Of a stretch of DNA of 49,475 nucleotides, positions 33,167-41,779 are shown piece by piece. This stretch comes from Planctomycetota bacterium (GTDB lineage: Bacteria; Planctomycetota; J058). Each line of letters starts with the position of its first letter. Position 1 is the first letter of the stretch. The stretch spans positions 1 through 49,475 of the forward strand of contig JAHBXY010000058.1 of NCBI GenBank assembly GCA_019636275.1. Reading direction: 5' to 3'. A program made the translations under genes and the position numbers. The notes below the pieces were generated by a model that was given only the letters and a program-made list of their open reading frames with translations, was not told the DNA's origin and did not search any database.

Positions 33167-35047
33167 GTGTCGCCCCTCGACGCGCCCGCCCTGCAGTCGC
33201 TGCTGGAGAGCCTCCACGCGCGTCACCGTGACCTCTCGGACGGCCGGCTCGCCGACTACATCCCCGAGCTCGCCCGCGCCGACCCGTCGTGGTTCGGGAT
33301 CGCCGTGGTGACGGTCGACGGGCAGGTGCTGGCCACGGGCGACCACGCGCGCCCCTTCACCGTCCAGTCGATCTCCAAGGTGCTGGCGCACGGCCTGGCG
33401 CTCGAGGACCACGGGCGCGACGAGGTCCTGGCCCGCGTCGGCGTCGAGCCCACGGGCGACGCCTTCGACTCGATCATCCGCGTCGACGGGGCGACGAAGC
33501 GCCCGCACAACCCCATGGTCAACGCCGGCGCGATCGCGGTCGCCAGCCTCATCCGCGGCGCCGACCCCACGACGCGCCTGAACCGCGTCCTGGCCATGTT
33601 CGGCCGCTGGGTCGGCCACGAGGTCCTGGTCGACATGCCCGTGTTCCTCTCCGAGCGGAGCACGGCCCACCGCAACCGCGCGATCGCGCACCTGATGCGC
33701 AACTTCGACATGATCGAGGCCAACGTCGAGGAGACGCTGGACCTCTACCTGCAGCTCTGCTCGATCCGCGTCACCTGCCGCGACCTGGCCGTGATCGGGG
33801 CCACGCTGGCCAACGGCGGCGTGTGCCCGCTGACGGGCGAGCGGGCGCTCGAGGCCGACTACGTGGGCGACCTCCTGAGCGTCATGTTCACCTGCGGGCT
33901 CTACGACGCCGCCGGCCGCTGGGCCTACGCCGTGGGGCTCCCCGCCAAGACGGGCGTCTCGGGGGGGCTCGTCGCCGTGGTGCCCGGGCGCCTCGGCGTG
34001 GCCGTGTTCTCGCCGCCGGTCGACCCGCGCGGCAACAGCGTGCGCGGCGCCCGCGTCTGCGAGGACCTGTCGCGCCAGCTCGGCCTGCACGTCTTCGCCG
34101 GCGCGTGGCCGCGCCCGGTCGAGCGGCCGGCGCTCGAGGTCGCCCTGCGCGAGGCGCACGAGGAGCTCGCCCCGCTGCGCGAGGGCGCCCCGTGCGCCTA
34201 CATCCCGGAGCTGGCCCGGGTCGACCCGGACCGGTTCGCGATCGCCGCCTGCACGGTCGACGGCCAGGTGCTGGCCGTGGGCGACGCGGCCGCGCCGTTC
34301 ACGATCCAGTCGATCGCCAACGTCTTCGGCTACGGCCTGGCCCTCGAGGGGGCGGGGCGCGAGGTCCTCGAGCGCTTCGTCGACGTCGAGCCGAGCGGCA
34401 ACCCGTTCAACGCCATCACCCTCGACGAGCGCACGAAGCACCCGCCCAACCCGCTCGTCAACTCGGGCGCGATCGCCGTGGCGGCCCTGCAGCCGGGCAG
34501 CGACCTCGCCGGGCGGCTCGAGCGCCTGCGCGCGCGCCTGGGCGAGTTCGCCGGTCGCGCGCTCGAGGTCGACGAGGCGGCCTACCGCTCGGAGTGGGCC
34601 ACCTGCGACCGCAACCGCGCGATCGCCTACCTGCTGCGCAACTTCGGCCTCCTCGCCGGCGACCTCGACGAGGCGCTCGAGCTCTACGTGCGCTGCTGCG
34701 CCGTGGCGGTCGACGCGCGCGACCTGGCCGTCATGGCCGCCACGCTGGCCAACGGCGGCGTCAACCCGCGCACCGGCCGCCGGGCCCTCGGCGCGGACCA
34801 CGTGCGCGACGTCCTCAGCGTCATGTTCACCTGCGGGCTCAACGAGTCGGCGGGGGAGTGGGCCTACCGGGTCGGCCTCCCGGCCAAGAGCGGCGTCGGC
34901 GGCGGCGTGCTGGCCGTGGTCCCGGGCGTCCTGGGCCTGGCGATCTGGTCGCCGCGCCTCGACGCGCGCGGCAACAGCGTCCGCGGGGTCCGCGCCTGCG
35001 TGCGCCTGAGCCAGCGCCTCGGCCTGCACGCCTTCGGGCGCCGCTGA
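33167..35047 (+). CDS. Tandem double-domain glutaminase, second domain catalytically impaired
   Basis: Two full beta-lactamase-like glutaminase domains in one 626-residue chain (about 1-310 and 325-626), converting glutamine to glutamate and ammonia. The first domain has the SxxK pair Ser68/Lys71 (QSISK), NPMVNAGAI, ERSTAHRNRAIA, LDLYLQ, Tyr246 in GLYDAAG and GLPAKTGVSGG, so it should be active. In the second, QSIAN has Asn385 in place of the catalytic Lys and GLNESAG has Asn559 in place of the Tyr, although the rest of the fold is well kept. Normal bacterial glutaminases are single-domain (about 310 residues) and oligomeric. The duplication probably builds an internal dimer in which one half is regulatory or structural. 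GTG start. Confidence 0.9.
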   Translation: MSPLDAPALQSLLESLHARHRDLSDGRLADYIPELARADPSWFGIAVVTVDGQVLATGDHARPFTVQSISKVLAHGLALEDHGRDEVLARVGVEPTGDAFDSIIRVDGATKRPHNPMVNAGAIAVASLIRGADPTTRLNRVLAMFGRWVGHEVLVDMPVFLSERSTAHRNRAIAHLMRNFDMIEANVEETLDLYLQLCSIRVTCRDLAVIGATLANGGVCPLTGERALEADYVGDLLSVMFTCGLYDAAGRWAYAVGLPAKTGVSGGLVAVVPGRLGVAVFSPPVDPRGNSVRGARVCEDLSRQLGLHVFAGAWPRPVERPALEVALREAHEELAPLREGAPCAYIPELARVDPDRFAIAACTVDGQVLAVGDAAAPFTIQSIANVFGYGLALEGAGREVLERFVDVEPSGNPFNAITLDERTKHPPNPLVNSGAIAVAALQPGSDLAGRLERLRARLGEFAGRALEVDEAAYRSEWATCDRNRAIAYLLRNFGLLAGDLDEALELYVRCCAVAVDARDLAVMAATLANGGVNPRTGRRALGADHVRDVLSVMFTCGLNESAGEWAYRVGLPAKSGVGGGVLAVVPGVLGLAIWSPRLDARGNSVRGVRACVRLSQRLGLHAFGRR

Positions 35048-35145
35048 CCTAACCCACCGTCGCCTGGCGCGTTGCGAGAAACCCGCGGGGCGGGATTGCC
35101 TGGGCGCCCGCGAGGCGTTCAGGTGTCTCCCCCTGGAGGACCGCC

Positions 35146-35817
35146 ATGCGGACGCCCCTGCTCCTCGCCGTCGCCACCCTGGCCCTCGCCGCGCCCGCCG
35201 CGCGCGCGCAGCCCAACCCCAACGACGTCCCCGACATGCCCCGCCCGGCCGAGATCGCCGAGCGCGTCGGCGAGCTCCTCGACCGCTCGCGCGAGGAGCG
35301 GGTCGAGCTCGAGGGCGTGGCCCGGATCGTCTACAAGCAGATGCCGCAGGACGTGCACGCCGTGGCGCTGGCCTTCGGCGAGACGCTCTCCGGCCGGCAG
35401 GAGCCGCGCGGCATGGACCTCGCCCGCTACGTGCGGCAGTTCGAGCCGCAGGTGCAGAAGGTGCTCGACGAGCGCCTGGGCGACATCGGCACGATCGAGC
35501 TGCTGGTGCCGGTGCGAATCAAGGGCAAGCACGTCATCCCGCCCGGGACCTACCGCCTCGGGCTGGCCCTGCAGGGCGGGCGCCTGGCGGCCGTCGTCAT
35601 CCAGGGCGAGGACCTCCAGCGCGGGCGGCCGGTGCTCTACAAGCTCAAGCTCCGCCGACCGGAGCTCGAGCCGGCCGAGCAGGGCGCGGTCGTGATGAAG
35701 CTCGTCACGGCCGAGGCCGCGCGCGGCGGCGGCGGCCGCATCGACATCATCGCCGCGCTCCGCGGCCAGGAGGCGATCACCTCGCCCTCCCTCGAGGTCG
35801 GCGCCGGCGACGATTAG
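35146..35817 (+). CDS. Secreted protein of unknown function
   Basis: The protein (223 residues) has a Sec signal (TLALAAPAARA, cleavage near residue 22), then a helical region (AEIAERVGELLDRSREERVELEGVARIVYK) and a beta-rich domain (TIELLVPVRIKGKHVIPPGTYRLGLALQGG) that resembles DUF2911-like or carbohydrate-binding sandwich strands. I do not assign a family. GGAGG sits 6 nt before ATG 35146. It stands alone between the glutaminase and a structured non-coding element. Confidence 0.7.
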   Translation: MRTPLLLAVATLALAAPAARAQPNPNDVPDMPRPAEIAERVGELLDRSREERVELEGVARIVYKQMPQDVHAVALAFGETLSGRQEPRGMDLARYVRQFEPQVQKVLDERLGDIGTIELLVPVRIKGKHVIPPGTYRLGLALQGGRLAAVVIQGEDLQRGRPVLYKLKLRRPELEPAEQGAVVMKLVTAEAARGGGGRIDIIAALRGQEAITSPSLEVGAGDD

Positions 35818-36103
35818 TGTGATCGACGGCTGCGGCCGCGGATGCCGGGCGAGGGGGGGCGCGCGCGGGTCGTCGGTGTGGCCCGCCTTCGCGAGCTCCG
35901 TCCCGCGGCTGCGAGGCTGCAGCCCAGGCGGACCCTACCGCTCGCGGCCGTCCGCAGCCGCGGGCCTCCCGCTCGCTCCGGCGGCCCACCGGGGATCCGG
36001 CGATCGATATCGGCCGCGCGCGCACCCCCCTCGCCTCGGCCTCCGCGCCCTCGCCTCGCTTGCGGTTCCATTCCCCCCGTGGGTTCGAGCGTGTCGATCA
36101 CAC
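35817..36103. repeat. Non-coding element with nested inverted repeats
   Basis: The 376-bp gap before the glutathione peroxidase gene holds three nested inverted repeats. The outer arms are gtgtgatcgac (35817-35827) and its exact complement (36093-36103). The middle arms (35849-35868 and 36014-36034) pair over ~20 bp with one mismatch/indel. The inner arms are cccgcggctgcg (35902-35913) and complement (35953-35964). At the centre is the palindrome ggctgcagcc. No ORF in it looks coding. It could be a folded RNA, a terminal-inverted-repeat mobile remnant or an attenuator leader. The remaining 36104-36193 is the leader of the peroxidase gene, with a small stem cggtt-ac-aaccg. Confidence 0.5.
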
Positions 36104-36193
36104 GTTTGCCCGTTGGAAGGCAGGCCCTGGCCCCGCGACCCGCGTGACGGCAGGCGGTCGGTTACAACCGTGCCCTGCGAGCGAGGGTGCGCC

Positions 36194-36694
36194 ATGAGCG
36201 ACGAGATCTGGTCGACCGAGGTCGAGACGATCACGGGCGAGAAGAAGGACCTGAGCGAGCACCGCGGCAAGGTGCTCCTGGTCGTCAACACCGCCAGCCA
36301 GTGCGGCTTCACGCCGCAGTACGAGGGGCTCGAGCAGCTCTGGAAGACCTACCGCGACCGCGGGCTGGTCGTGCTGGGCTTCCCGTGCGACCAGTTCGGG
36401 CACCAGGAGCCGGGCGGCGAGGAGGAGATCGCCACGTTCTGCCGCAAGAACTACGGCGTCACCTTCCCCATGCACAGCAAGGTCGAGGTCAACGGCGCCG
36501 GCGCGCACCCGCTCTTCGCGCGCCTCAAGCGCGAGGTCCCCGGGCTCCTCGGCACCGAGGGGATCAAGTGGAACTTCACCAAGTTCCTCGTCGACCGGCA
36601 GGGCAAGGTCGTCGACCGCTTCGCGCCCACGACGACGCCGGCCAGCCTGAGCGGCAAGGTCGAGGCGCTGCTCGCCCAGCCCGCCCCGGGCTGA
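36194..36694 (+). CDS. Glutathione peroxidase family protein (Cys type)
   Basis: Thiol peroxidase of the glutathione peroxidase family, 166 residues, cytosolic. It reduces hydrogen and lipid peroxides, in bacteria usually with thioredoxin. The catalytic tetrad is visible: Cys37 (NTASQCGFT), Gln71 (HQEPG), Trp126 and Asn127 (KWNFTKF). The active-site codon is TGC, so it is a Cys, not a Sec, enzyme. A second Cys at 65 (FPCDQFG) may be the resolving residue, fitting the thioredoxin-dependent type. GAGGGT precedes the ATG. Flanked on both sides by large inverted repeats (35817-36103, 36698-36792). Confidence 0.92.
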   Translation: MSDEIWSTEVETITGEKKDLSEHRGKVLLVVNTASQCGFTPQYEGLEQLWKTYRDRGLVVLGFPCDQFGHQEPGGEEEIATFCRKNYGVTFPMHSKVEVNGAGAHPLFARLKREVPGLLGTEGIKWNFTKFLVDRQGKVVDRFAPTTTPASLSGKVEALLAQPAPG

Positions 36695-36697
36695 GTG

Positions 36698-36792
36698 GCG
36701 ACGATGCTGGCCGCGGCGGCGCGCGCGCGGGCTCGAAGTAGGTCGCTACGTCGTCGCCCGCGCGCCTCGCCGCCGCGGCTCAGCCTCGTCGC
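36698..36792. terminator. 95-nt near-perfect hairpin after the peroxidase gene
   Basis: Arms at 36698-36732 and 36756-36792 pair over about 35 bp with few mismatches (gcgacgatgctg / cagcctcgtcgc outside; ccgcggcggcg / cgccgccgcgg and gcgcgggc / gcccgcgc inside), and the loop has a further 4-bp stem gtag-gtcg-ctac. It starts 3 bp after the peroxidase stop. A terminator without T-tract or a REP-like element. Confidence 0.5.
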
Positions 36793-36943
36793 CCTCGCCT
36801 CACGTGCCGCTCCGGTCGAAGGCTGGTCGACAGCGCTCCTCGATCGCGGGCGGGTGCTCCATGAGTTCTCGCGAAACCCCGGGCGAGGTCGGCGCGTTAT
36901 CGTCCGAGCCGGGGTGCGTACCGCGCCCACGAGGAGGCGCTCG

Positions 36944-37906
36944 GTGCCGAAGATCCTGCCGCCGCTCTGCTTGTGCCTGCTGGTCCTCGCGAGCCCGTCC
37001 GCCTGGGCGGACCGGGAGAAGGACAAGGACAAGGACGACCGGCCCCGGCCGACGGCGGCCGAGCAGAAGGAGATCCGTGACCTCGCCGGGCGGCTCGGGC
37101 GCGGGCGCCATCCGGCGCTGCGCGGGCAGGCGGCCACGGCGCTCGCCAACTACGGGGTGAAGGCCGAGGCGGCCGTGCCGGCCCTGGTGCAGGCGCTCAA
37201 GGACGCCGACCTGGGTGTGGCCTCGGCCTCGGCGGCGGCCCTGGGGAAGGTCGGCGTGCACTCGGCCGACGCGGTCAAGGGCCTCCTCGAGGCGCTGACC
37301 CGCGGGCGCCAGGACATCAAGCCGACGTGCGCCGAGGCGCTGGGGAGGATCGGGCCGAACGCGGGCGGCGCCGCGCCGGCGCTGGTCGAGGCGCTCGGCA
37401 GCGACGACTTCGACCTGCGGCGCGAGGCGGCCACGGCGCTCGGCTTCCTCGGTCCGCGCGCGGAGGCGGTGGCGCCGCCGCGCCTCAAGGCCCGCCTGAC
37501 CGACGACGAGCCGCGCGTGCGGGTGGCCGCCGCGACCTCGCTGGCGCGCCTGGGCGACCGGAGCCCCGAGCTGTGCGACGTGCTCGTCGGCGCGGTGCAG
37601 AAGTCGGCGCGCATGCCGGTGGAGGTGCGCCACGCCGCGGCCGAGGCGCTGGGGCTCCTGGGCGGCGCGGCGCGCGGCGCCGTCCCGACCTTGCTGGCCG
37701 TCCTGCGCGAGCCGGCCGAGATCAACCCCGCCCTGCCCTACGCGGAGCAGCGCCAGGCGCAGCACGACGACCTCCGGCGCGCCGCCGCCGTGGCCCTGGG
37801 CCGGATCGGCGACAAGGAGGCGATCCCGGCCCTGCGCGCCGCCGCGGAGACCGACGTCCTGCGCGAGGCCGCCGGCGACGCGCTGGCGCGGCTCGAGGGC
37901 GAGTAG
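36944..37906 (+). CDS. Secreted HEAT-repeat protein
   Basis: The protein (320 residues) has a signal peptide (LPPLCLCLLVLASPSAWA), a short highly charged linker (DREKDKDKDD) and then HEAT/PBS-lyase-type helical repeats from about residue 45 to the end: LRGQAATALANYGVKAEAAVPALVQALKDAD, CAEALGRIGPNAGGAAPALVEALGSDD, RREAATALGFLGPRAEAV and so on, about eight units. Such proteins are abundant in planctomycetes and probably act as binding scaffolds in the periplasm. GAGGAGG is 6 nt before GTG 36944; longer in-frame starts are unlikely as they cross low-complexity sequence. Confidence 0.8.
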   Translation: MPKILPPLCLCLLVLASPSAWADREKDKDKDDRPRPTAAEQKEIRDLAGRLGRGRHPALRGQAATALANYGVKAEAAVPALVQALKDADLGVASASAAALGKVGVHSADAVKGLLEALTRGRQDIKPTCAEALGRIGPNAGGAAPALVEALGSDDFDLRREAATALGFLGPRAEAVAPPRLKARLTDDEPRVRVAAATSLARLGDRSPELCDVLVGAVQKSARMPVEVRHAAAEALGLLGGAARGAVPTLLAVLREPAEINPALPYAEQRQAQHDDLRRAAAVALGRIGDKEAIPALRAAAETDVLREAAGDALARLEGE

Positions 37907-37955
37907 CCGACGGGGCGACAGGCCGCGGCCCCGGGCCGTGCGATCATGCCGGGCC

Positions 37956-39461
37956 ATGTCCGACGAGCCCCTCCCGGTCGCCGGCCGAGAGACCCGCAGG
38001 CGCCGCGCCGCGCTCGCGGTCGCCCTGGCTGTGGGGTTGGCGCCCATCCTGGTGGCGGGCGCGTCGCCGCAGGCCGACGCGGTCGTGCACCTGCGCCACG
38101 CGGCGGCGCTGCGGGCCGGCGGCGACGACCACCACGAGGTCACGGGGACCTCCGCGCTCCTGCCGTATCAGGTGACCTACCGCCTGATGGCGGTGACGCT
38201 CGGCCTTGCGAGCGGCGAGGTCGCCCTGATCGCGTTCGGGGCGGCGAGCGTCCTGGCCATGGCCGCGGCGGCCCTCGTGCTGACCGGCCGCGCGGCGCGC
38301 CCGTCCCTCGCCCTCCTGTTCGCGGGCATGGCCTACTCGAGCGTCTACTACGACGGGTTCCTCAACTTCCGCCTCGGGCAGGCGGTGGCGCTCCTGCTGC
38401 TGGCCCGGCGCCTCGACCACCCGGGGCCGCGCGGGCCGTGGCTGGACGTCGCGCTCCTCGGCGTGGCCTACCTCCTGCACCCGTTCGCGCTCGGCCTCGG
38501 CCTCCTGGCGCTCGCCCTCGTGCGGCCCGCCGACCCCGGCCCGTGGCGGCGGGCGCCGGAGGTCGTGGCCGCGCTGCTGGCGCTCGTCACGGCGTCGTCG
38601 GGGGGCGGCGCGCACGACGGGCCGGCCTGGCTCCTCGAGGACCTGCGCCAAGGCCTCACGGGCGCCGCGCTGGCGGGGAAGCTGACGTACCTGGTGACCG
38701 AGCCCTTCGCGCGCCGCTCGCCGCTCGAGGGGGCCCTGGGCCTCGCGGGGCTGCTCCTCGCGGCGGCCGCCCTCTGGCGACGACGGGCGCGCGATGGCGC
38801 GCCGCGCTCCGAGGGCCTCGTTCGGGTGACGGCCGCGGTCGCCGCCCTGTACATGCTGCTGCCCTACTTCCTGGCCTCGGTCGCGGCCGTCAACGAGCGC
38901 TTCGCCCAGACGCTGCACCTGCTGCTCGTGGTGCTGCTCGCGCGCCGCGCGCTCGGGCGCCCGGAGCCCCGGCCGGCGCTGCGCGAGGCCGGGGCCATCG
39001 ACGACCACGCGGCCCCGGCCGGGTCACCCGGCGGCGGGCGGCCGGTCGTGCTGTGGCTGGCGGCGGCATCGCTGCTCGTCGCGGCCACCTGCTGCCACCT
39101 GCGCCTCGAGGCCCTGCGCGCCGAGTTCCGGCCGCTCACGGCGCACATGGCGCCCGCACGCCGGCTGGTCGTCGCCGACCTGACGGGCGGGGCGGCGCCG
39201 AGCATCGTCACGCGCGACTACCTGCTCGTGGCAGGCGGGGTCACGCCGCACGGGACGTTCATCAACACCCTCATGCCGACGCGCCAGCGGGCGATGCCGA
39301 CGCCGCGGCACCCCGAGGACGCGGCGGCGTACCTCGACGCCGACTACGTGGCCGTGCGCGTCGCCCCGGGGCGCGAGCGCCTGCCGACGTTCGCGGCCCG
39401 CTGCCGGGTGGTCGCGCGCGCGGGGCGCTGGCTCCTGCTCGCGCCCGCCCGCGACGAGTGA
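37956..39461 (+). CDS. Polytopic membrane protein, possibly glycosyltransferase-like
   Basis: The protein (501 residues) has about ten hydrophobic helices between residues 18 and 370 and a periplasmic C-terminal domain of about 130 residues (ARRLVVADLTGGAAPSI, PTPRHPEDAAAYLDADYVAV). This layout resembles membrane mannosyl- or glycosyltransferases of the GT-C type (GT39/GT87), but the loop after the first helix (ASPQADAVVHLRHAAAL, with an acidic Asp) is the only hint of a catalytic site. Function therefore uncertain. ATG 37956 is chosen over 37938. Convergent with the EptA-like gene; both ends share a 12-bp inverted repeat. Confidence 0.6.
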   Translation: MSDEPLPVAGRETRRRRAALAVALAVGLAPILVAGASPQADAVVHLRHAAALRAGGDDHHEVTGTSALLPYQVTYRLMAVTLGLASGEVALIAFGAASVLAMAAAALVLTGRAARPSLALLFAGMAYSSVYYDGFLNFRLGQAVALLLLARRLDHPGPRGPWLDVALLGVAYLLHPFALGLGLLALALVRPADPGPWRRAPEVVAALLALVTASSGGGAHDGPAWLLEDLRQGLTGAALAGKLTYLVTEPFARRSPLEGALGLAGLLLAAAALWRRRARDGAPRSEGLVRVTAAVAALYMLLPYFLASVAAVNERFAQTLHLLLVVLLARRALGRPEPRPALREAGAIDDHAAPAGSPGGGRPVVLWLAAASLLVAATCCHLRLEALRAEFRPLTAHMAPARRLVVADLTGGAAPSIVTRDYLLVAGGVTPHGTFINTLMPTRQRAMPTPRHPEDAAAYLDADYVAVRVAPGRERLPTFAARCRVVARAGRWLLLAPARDE

Positions 39462-39548
39462 CCGCGCTCACCGCGGAGCCAGGGTCCCGCTCCGTGACGT
39501 GGACATCACGACAAGCGACGGCCGCTGTGACCGCCGGCGCGGTCACTC
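39456..39548. terminator. Inverted repeat spanning two convergent stop codons
   Basis: gagtgaccgcgc (39456-39467) and its exact complement (39537-39548) each contain the stop codon of one of the two convergent genes; 69 nt separate the arms. It could form a shared bidirectional 3' structure. No T-tracts. Confidence 0.35.
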
Positions 39549-41315
39549 GCCGGCGGGGCGCAGGGCCGCGGCGTTCGTGGCCCGCGGGGGGCCGAACAGC
39601 GCGTCGAAGTCGTCGACGCGCCCGGCGGCGAGGAACCGGCGCGGGGGGGTGGCCGGCGCCGCGCTGAAGACGCTCAGCTCCCGCACGAACCCGTCGGCGC
39701 GGATCCCGGCCACGTCGACGAGCGAGTGGACCACGTGCCGCGAGCTGAGCGGCAGGCCGACGTTGGCCCGCGCCTGGCGGACGAGGTCGGGCTGCCGCGC
39801 CTCGAGCGCCGGCGAGCACCAGAGGAAGGCCGCCACGCGCAGGTCCTGCTCGGTGCCGATCGCGTGGCCGAAGAGCCGCCGCTCGTCGTCGAGGAGGTTC
39901 TCGCCGTGGTCCGAGACGAACAGGAGCGACGAGACCAGGTCGTCGCGACGCGAGAGCTGGCCCACGAGCTCGGCGAGGATGTGGTCGGTGTAGAGGATCG
40001 TGTTGTCGTAGGCGTTGTCGAGGCGCTCGCGGCGGCTCAGGGCGCCGCCCACGGGGAAGCGCTCGAACTCCGGCGGGTAGCGGTTCTCGAACGCGAAGTG
40101 GCTCCCCATCGTCTGCAGGACGACGAAGGCCTTGTCGCCGGGCCGGCGCACGCCGGCGACGATCTCGGCGAACGGGGCCAGGAGCGCCCCATCGTGGCGC
40201 CGCTCGAAGTAGCGGCGCACGTCCGCCTCCGCCGCGTAGCGGTGGATGAACCCGGCCCAGTGGCTCATCTCCTGCGTCGAGAGCCAGAAGGTGCGGAAGC
40301 CCACCTCGCCGAAGGCGCTGACGACGGAGCGCTCGGCGTAGGCCTGCGGCAGGTCGTCGGCGGTGGCGCGCGTGAGCATGAGCGGCACGGCGTGCTGCGT
40401 CGACGCCGCCTGCGACACGAAGTCGGTGAACGACAGGAGGCCGGGTGTGCGCGAGAGCCGGGGCGACGTCTCGCGGCGGTAGCCGTTGAGGCCCCACCGG
40501 TCGGGTCGCGAGGTCTCGCCGATGACCAGGACGTAGAGCTCCGGCCGGTCGTCGGGCGTCGGGTCACGCCGCGCGTCGAAGCGGAACCCCTCGCTGCGGG
40601 CGAAGGCCGCCGCCGCCTCGACGTGCAGGCGCCAGGTCACCCAGCCCTGCGGGAAGATGCCGAAGGGGCTGTTGACGTCGTGCGTGACCACGTCGAGCAG
40701 CGCCCGCCCCGGCCGCACGCCGCCGCGCACCTGGCGCCAGGTGACCGCGCCGTAGAGGCCGAGGACGGCCACCAGCGGCACGACCGCCCAGGCGCGGCGG
40801 ACCGGGAGCGTCAGCCCGCGCAGGCGCCACAGGCAGAGCCCCCACAGGGGCAGCCCGAGCCCCAGGCCCAGGACCACCTGCGGCAAGTAAGCCTGCAGGA
40901 ACTCGGGGGTCTCGATCAGGTTGCCGGCGGCCACGCTCAGGTAGCTGGTCGTGAGCCGCGCGCGGAGGACGAAGACGAGGAACAGGTCGGCCACGACGAC
41001 GAGCGCCAGCGGGGTCATCGCCAGGAGGAGCGGCAGCGGCCGCCGGACGAGGAGCTGCGCGGCGGCCAGCCACAGCACCGACGTGAGCAGGTGCCATCCG
41101 GCGACGGCGTCGAGCTTGCCCTCGCCCGCGTCGAGGGCCGCGTGGACGACGACCGGGGAGATCAGGAACAGGTTGGCGGCGATCAACCACCGGAGCGCGT
41201 GCGCCTGCGCGCCCAGGGCGCGCGCGGCGCCCGCGACGCGCGTGGCCCAGCTCGGGGGCGCCTCGGGAGCGGTCGGCGTCTGGTCGGCGACGGCAGAGCC
41301 CGTGATTTCACCCAT
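39543..41315 (-). CDS. EptA-like phosphoethanolamine transferase/sulfatase-superfamily membrane protein
   Basis: The protein (590 residues) has five N-terminal helices (about 42-195) and a periplasmic alkaline-phosphatase-like domain. Residues that act in EptA-type transferases are in place: metal-binding Glu267 (IGETSRPDRW), Thr306 as nucleophile (AASTQHAVPLMLTR), and Asp469-His470 (FVSDHGEN). These enzymes move phosphoethanolamine from phosphatidylethanolamine onto lipid A or other glycans, changing charge and antimicrobial-peptide resistance. The acceptor here is unknown. ATG 41315 (GEITGSA) chosen; longer readings add low-complexity sequence. Confidence 0.85.
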   Translation of the reverse strand: MGEITGSAVADQTPTAPEAPPSWATRVAGAARALGAQAHALRWLIAANLFLISPVVVHAALDAGEGKLDAVAGWHLLTSVLWLAAAQLLVRRPLPLLLAMTPLALVVVADLFLVFVLRARLTTSYLSVAAGNLIETPEFLQAYLPQVVLGLGLGLPLWGLCLWRLRGLTLPVRRAWAVVPLVAVLGLYGAVTWRQVRGGVRPGRALLDVVTHDVNSPFGIFPQGWVTWRLHVEAAAAFARSEGFRFDARRDPTPDDRPELYVLVIGETSRPDRWGLNGYRRETSPRLSRTPGLLSFTDFVSQAASTQHAVPLMLTRATADDLPQAYAERSVVSAFGEVGFRTFWLSTQEMSHWAGFIHRYAAEADVRRYFERRHDGALLAPFAEIVAGVRRPGDKAFVVLQTMGSHFAFENRYPPEFERFPVGGALSRRERLDNAYDNTILYTDHILAELVGQLSRRDDLVSSLLFVSDHGENLLDDERRLFGHAIGTEQDLRVAAFLWCSPALEARQPDLVRQARANVGLPLSSRHVVHSLVDVAGIRADGFVRELSVFSAAPATPPRRFLAAGRVDDFDALFGPPRATNAAALRPAGE

Positions 41316-41398
41316 GCGTTCGTCGGACTCCCCGCGCGCAGGCGCGAACCTTCTCACCCTCCCCCTCGCGGGCCGCGGCCGACCCGAACGGCGTGCCA

Positions 41399-41695
41399 TC
41401 AGCGATCGGGCGAGCCCTCGTCGCCGCCGAACCACACCCACACGGTGGTCGGCGAATAGACCCCCGCGCTGAAGAACGTGAGCAGCTTGTCGGCGAGGGT
41501 GTCGCGGACCTCCACCCGGGTCATCGGGGCCTGCCGGTCCGTCGGCACCTCCGGGGTGATCAGGCCCCACAGCCAGCGATTCACCTTGTGCTCCTCCGCG
41601 GCGTCGCCCGCCGTCGCCTGCGACTCGATCCGGAGCGTCCCGCAGCCGCTCCCCAGGAGCAGCCAGCCCGCCACGATCCCGGCCCGCCACGTCAT
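41399..41695 (-). CDS. Bor/Iss-like small lipoprotein
   Basis: A 98-residue lipoprotein (GWLLLGSGC, lipid Cys at about residue 18). The mature part resembles lambda Bor: HKVNRWLWGLITPE, then VEVRDTLADKLLTFFSAGVYSPTTVWVWFGG, matching the family's LLTF-x-T/A-GIYTP core. Bor is linked to serum resistance in E. coli; role here unknown. ATG 41695 is placed after GAGG-tgacc; GTG 41701 is possible. It lies between the EptA-like gene and the DUF1501 operon. Confidence 0.65.
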   Translation of the reverse strand: MTWRAGIVAGWLLLGSGCGTLRIESQATAGDAAEEHKVNRWLWGLITPEVPTDRQAPMTRVEVRDTLADKLLTFFSAGVYSPTTVWVWFGGDEGSPDR

Positions 41696-41730
41696 GGTCA
41701 CCTCGCGGTGGCTCAGAGCACCTCGAGGGC

Positions 41731-41779
41731 CGCGCTGGGTCCAGCCCTGGACCGGCCGGTCCGACCCTGGACCCTCGCG
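41731..41779. promoter_or_regulatory. Palindromic site between divergent genes
   Basis: ggaccggccggtcc (41749-41762) is a perfect 14-bp palindrome flanked by a further inverted pair gggtccag / ctggaccc (41737-41744, 41767-41774) and outer cgcg pairs. It is centred between the Bor-like lipoprotein (-) and the DUF1501 gene (+), so it suits an operator controlling both, or a cruciform. Confidence 0.4.

Noticed and set aside
36194..36694. Glutathione peroxidase as a second selenoprotein
   Set aside because: The active-site codon is TGC (Cys37), not TGA.
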